Below, piece after piece: positions 5,795 through 7,545 of a stretch of 7,545 nucleotides of DNA. Positions within the stretch are counted from its first letter, which is position 1; every line of letters starts with the position of its first letter. Under the pieces are notes generated by a model. That model searched no databases. It saw only the letters and a program-made list of their open reading frames with translations, and was not told the origin of the DNA. The translations under genes and the position numbers were made by a program. Origin of the DNA: Desulfobacteraceae bacterium (GTDB lineage Bacteria > Desulfobacterota > DSM-4660 > Desulfatiglandales > Desulfatiglandaceae); contig JAUUWD010000068.1 in the NCBI GenBank assembly GCA_030589225.1, positions 1-7,545 of the forward strand, in the 5' to 3' direction.

Positions 5795-7545
5795 ATGGCA
5801 AATAAAATCGATTATCAAACAGTCCTGAATCCGGCCCAGTTAGAGGCAGTCATGACCCTCGACGGACCTATTCTGGTCATAGCCGGTGCCGGGAGTGGTA
5901 AGACCCGAACCCTTGTCTATCGGGTGGCCCGGCTGGTGGAGACGGGCGTTGATCCGGAATCCATTTTGCTTCTCACCTTTACCAGAAAGGCCTCCCAGGA
6001 AATGCTGGAAAGGGCGGCCGGTCTTTCAGATTCAAGGTGCAGGTTTGTCTCCGGTGGCACCTTTCACTCCCTTGCCAACAGGGTGTTGAGGACCCATGCA
6101 GATCTCCTGGGATTTTCAAACTCATTCACTATCCTGGACCGGCCCGATATGGAAGAGGTCATCCGGTCCCTTATCCCTGAGCTCGGAATACCCAAAGGTA
6201 TACCCAGATTTCCGAAAAGGGGGACGCTTGCCAATATTTTGAGCAAGGCTGCCAACCTCCGAAAACCTATTGATGAGTTTATGCCGGAAGAATACGGGCA
6301 ATTCCTGGAATTTCTACCGCAGATTGAAATATTGGAAAGGCTTTATGGTGACTACAAAAAAGCCCATCAAATGATGGACTACGATGACCTTATCCTGTAT
6401 TTTCGAAGGCTTTTGACGGAAAGCGAAGAAGTCCGAAAAAGCCTTAGCCAGCAATACCGCTATGTCATGGTGGATGAGTATCAGGATACAAATAGCATCC
6501 AGGCGGATATCGTTAAATGGCTGGCTCATGAACACAGAAATATTATGGTTGTGGGGGACGACTCCCAGGCTATCTATTCCTTTAGAGGGGCCAGTTATCG
6601 CAATATGTTCGATTTCCCGGTGCAGTTCCCCGACGCCAAACTTATCAAGCTGGAGGAAAACTACCGGTCTGTACAGCCTATTCTTACATTGACCAATGCC
6701 TTAATGGATCATGCCTGTGAAAAATATACAAAATGCCTCTTTACTGAACGAAAAGGGGGTGAAAAACCCAGGGTTGTTGATACGAGAACCGAGCCGGAAC
6801 AGGCCATGTTCGTTTGTCGGTATATCAAAGAGCAGGTGAAAAAGGGCCAGCCCATCACTGATTTTGCTGTTCTCTTCCGGGCCGGTTATCATTCCTTTGA
6901 GCTGGAAGCAGAGCTTACCCGCCAGGGAGTACGTTACGTGAAATACGGGGGCTTCAAGTTTTTAGAGTCTGCCCATATCAAGGATTTTCTGGCGCATCTC
7001 AGGGTGGTGGTAAACAGGGATGAGGCTGTAAGCTGGGTTCGTATACTGAGGCTTATAAAGAACGTGGGGCCGGGGAAAAGCAACGCAATTATTCAGTGGA
7101 TGAAAACACATCAAATTCCTCCTGAGCGGGTCGGGGAATGGCCCGGGGCACGTAAAAGGGACCGCGGTTTGAAAACTCTCACCAAGCTTATCGCACACCT
7201 GGTGCGTAAAAACGGGAAGCCAGAAAAGGCAGTCGAACAGGTTATGGAGTATTATGTGCCTATTTTAAAGGAGAGATTCGATGACTATCCAAGGCGCCAA
7301 AAAGAACTGGAACAGCTGATCCCAATGGCCAGTCGCTACAAAAAGCTCAGGAGCTTTCTGGACGACCTTGTTTTGGAGCCCCCAACCAGTTCGGTGGCCC
7401 TCGCCTCTGGGGAAAAGCCCGAGACCCTTACCCTGTCTACGGTCCATTCGGCAAAGGGACTTGAATGGCCGGTTGTTTTTATTATCTGGGTCATGGAGGG
7501 ACGGTTTCCCCCTGCAAGGGCATACAACGATCCCCTAAGTTTAGA
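5795..7545 (+). CDS. UvrD/Rep/PcrA-type superfamily 1 DNA helicase, 3' end outside the window
   Basis: The open frame runs 583 codons from the ATG at 5795 to the right edge without a stop; family members are about 650-750 residues, so only the tail is missing. SF1A motifs appear in order: Q-motif-like LNPAQLEAV (11-19), Walker A GAGSGKT (31-37), motif Ia LLTFTRKASQEM (59-70), motif Ib GGTFHSLA (87-94), Walker B VDEYQD (226-231), motif III VVGDDSQAIYSFRGA (252-266), motif IV LEENYRS (286-292), motif IVa FAVLFRAGYHSFELEAEL (357-374) and motif V LSTVHSAKGLEWPVVFI (547-563). Motif VI lies beyond 7545. The protein should be a 3'-5' ATP-dependent translocase acting in DNA repair or replication restart; which subfamily (UvrD, Rep, PcrA) cannot be settled from this part. 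There is no clear ribosome site before the ATG, only 7 nt from the previous stop, so coupling with the Yip1 gene is likely. Confidence 0.95.
   Translation, partial: MANKIDYQTVLNPAQLEAVMTLDGPILVIAGAGSGKTRTLVYRVARLVETGVDPESILLLTFTRKASQEMLERAAGLSDSRCRFVSGGTFHSLANRVLRTHADLLGFSNSFTILDRPDMEEVIRSLIPELGIPKGIPRFPKRGTLANILSKAANLRKPIDEFMPEEYGQFLEFLPQIEILERLYGDYKKAHQMMDYDDLILYFRRLLTESEEVRKSLSQQYRYVMVDEYQDTNSIQADIVKWLAHEHRNIMVVGDDSQAIYSFRGASYRNMFDFPVQFPDAKLIKLEENYRSVQPILTLTNALMDHACEKYTKCLFTERKGGEKPRVVDTRTEPEQAMFVCRYIKEQVKKGQPITDFAVLFRAGYHSFELEAELTRQGVRYVKYGGFKFLESAHIKDFLAHLRVVVNRDEAVSWVRILRLIKNVGPGKSNAIIQWMKTHQIPPERVGEWPGARKRDRGLKTLTKLIAHLVRKNGKPEKAVEQVMEYYVPILKERFDDYPRRQKELEQLIPMASRYKKLRSFLDDLVLEPPTSSVALASGEKPETLTLSTVHSAKGLEWPVVFIIWVMEGRFPPARAYNDPLSL

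Overview
The window looks like a piece of a Desulfobacterota (deltaproteobacterial) chromosome of moderate GC. This is inferred from protein style: a DASS/SLC13 permease with a CBS partner, an MJ0042-type zinc ribbon fused to a Yip1-like membrane domain, and a small CxxC protein. No rRNA or marker gene is present, so the assignment is tentative. There is no tRNA, CRISPR array, transposase or phage gene.

Layout. Positions 1-194 are non-coding as far as can be seen and hold a very good CRP/FNR-type palindrome (126-147). From 195 to 3747 three minus-strand genes form a probable operon, transcribed in the order CBS-domain protein (3747-3187), SLC13/DASS-type permease (3105-1627), then a 473-residue left-handed beta-helix protein of unknown role (1616-195). 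The last two are only 10 nt apart. A 210-nt AT-rich spacer (3748-3957) carries a conspicuous inverted pair of degenerate octamer arrays and may hold the operon promoter. A minus-strand histidine phosphatase follows (4560-3958). It has a near-consensus sigma70 promoter so close to its ATG that the mRNA should be leaderless or almost so.

From 4685 to the right edge a second, divergent operon runs on the plus strand. It encodes a 90-residue four-cysteine protein, a zinc-ribbon/Yip1 membrane protein overlapping it by ATGA, and the first 583 codons of a UvrD/Rep/PcrA-type superfamily 1 helicase starting 7 nt after the previous stop. The helicase runs off the window before motif VI.

How they may work together. 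The CBS protein is a plausible nucleotide-sensing regulator of the permease, but this rests on linkage only. The beta-helix protein is tightly linked to the permease with no obvious biochemical connection. In the right-hand operon, tight spacing predicts co-translation of the small Cys protein, the membrane protein and the helicase; no published common function is known to me. The window is mostly ordinary housekeeping and accessory metabolism. The items most worth following up are the octamer inverted element, the CRP/FNR box, the altered SNT motifs of the permease, and the two gene groupings.
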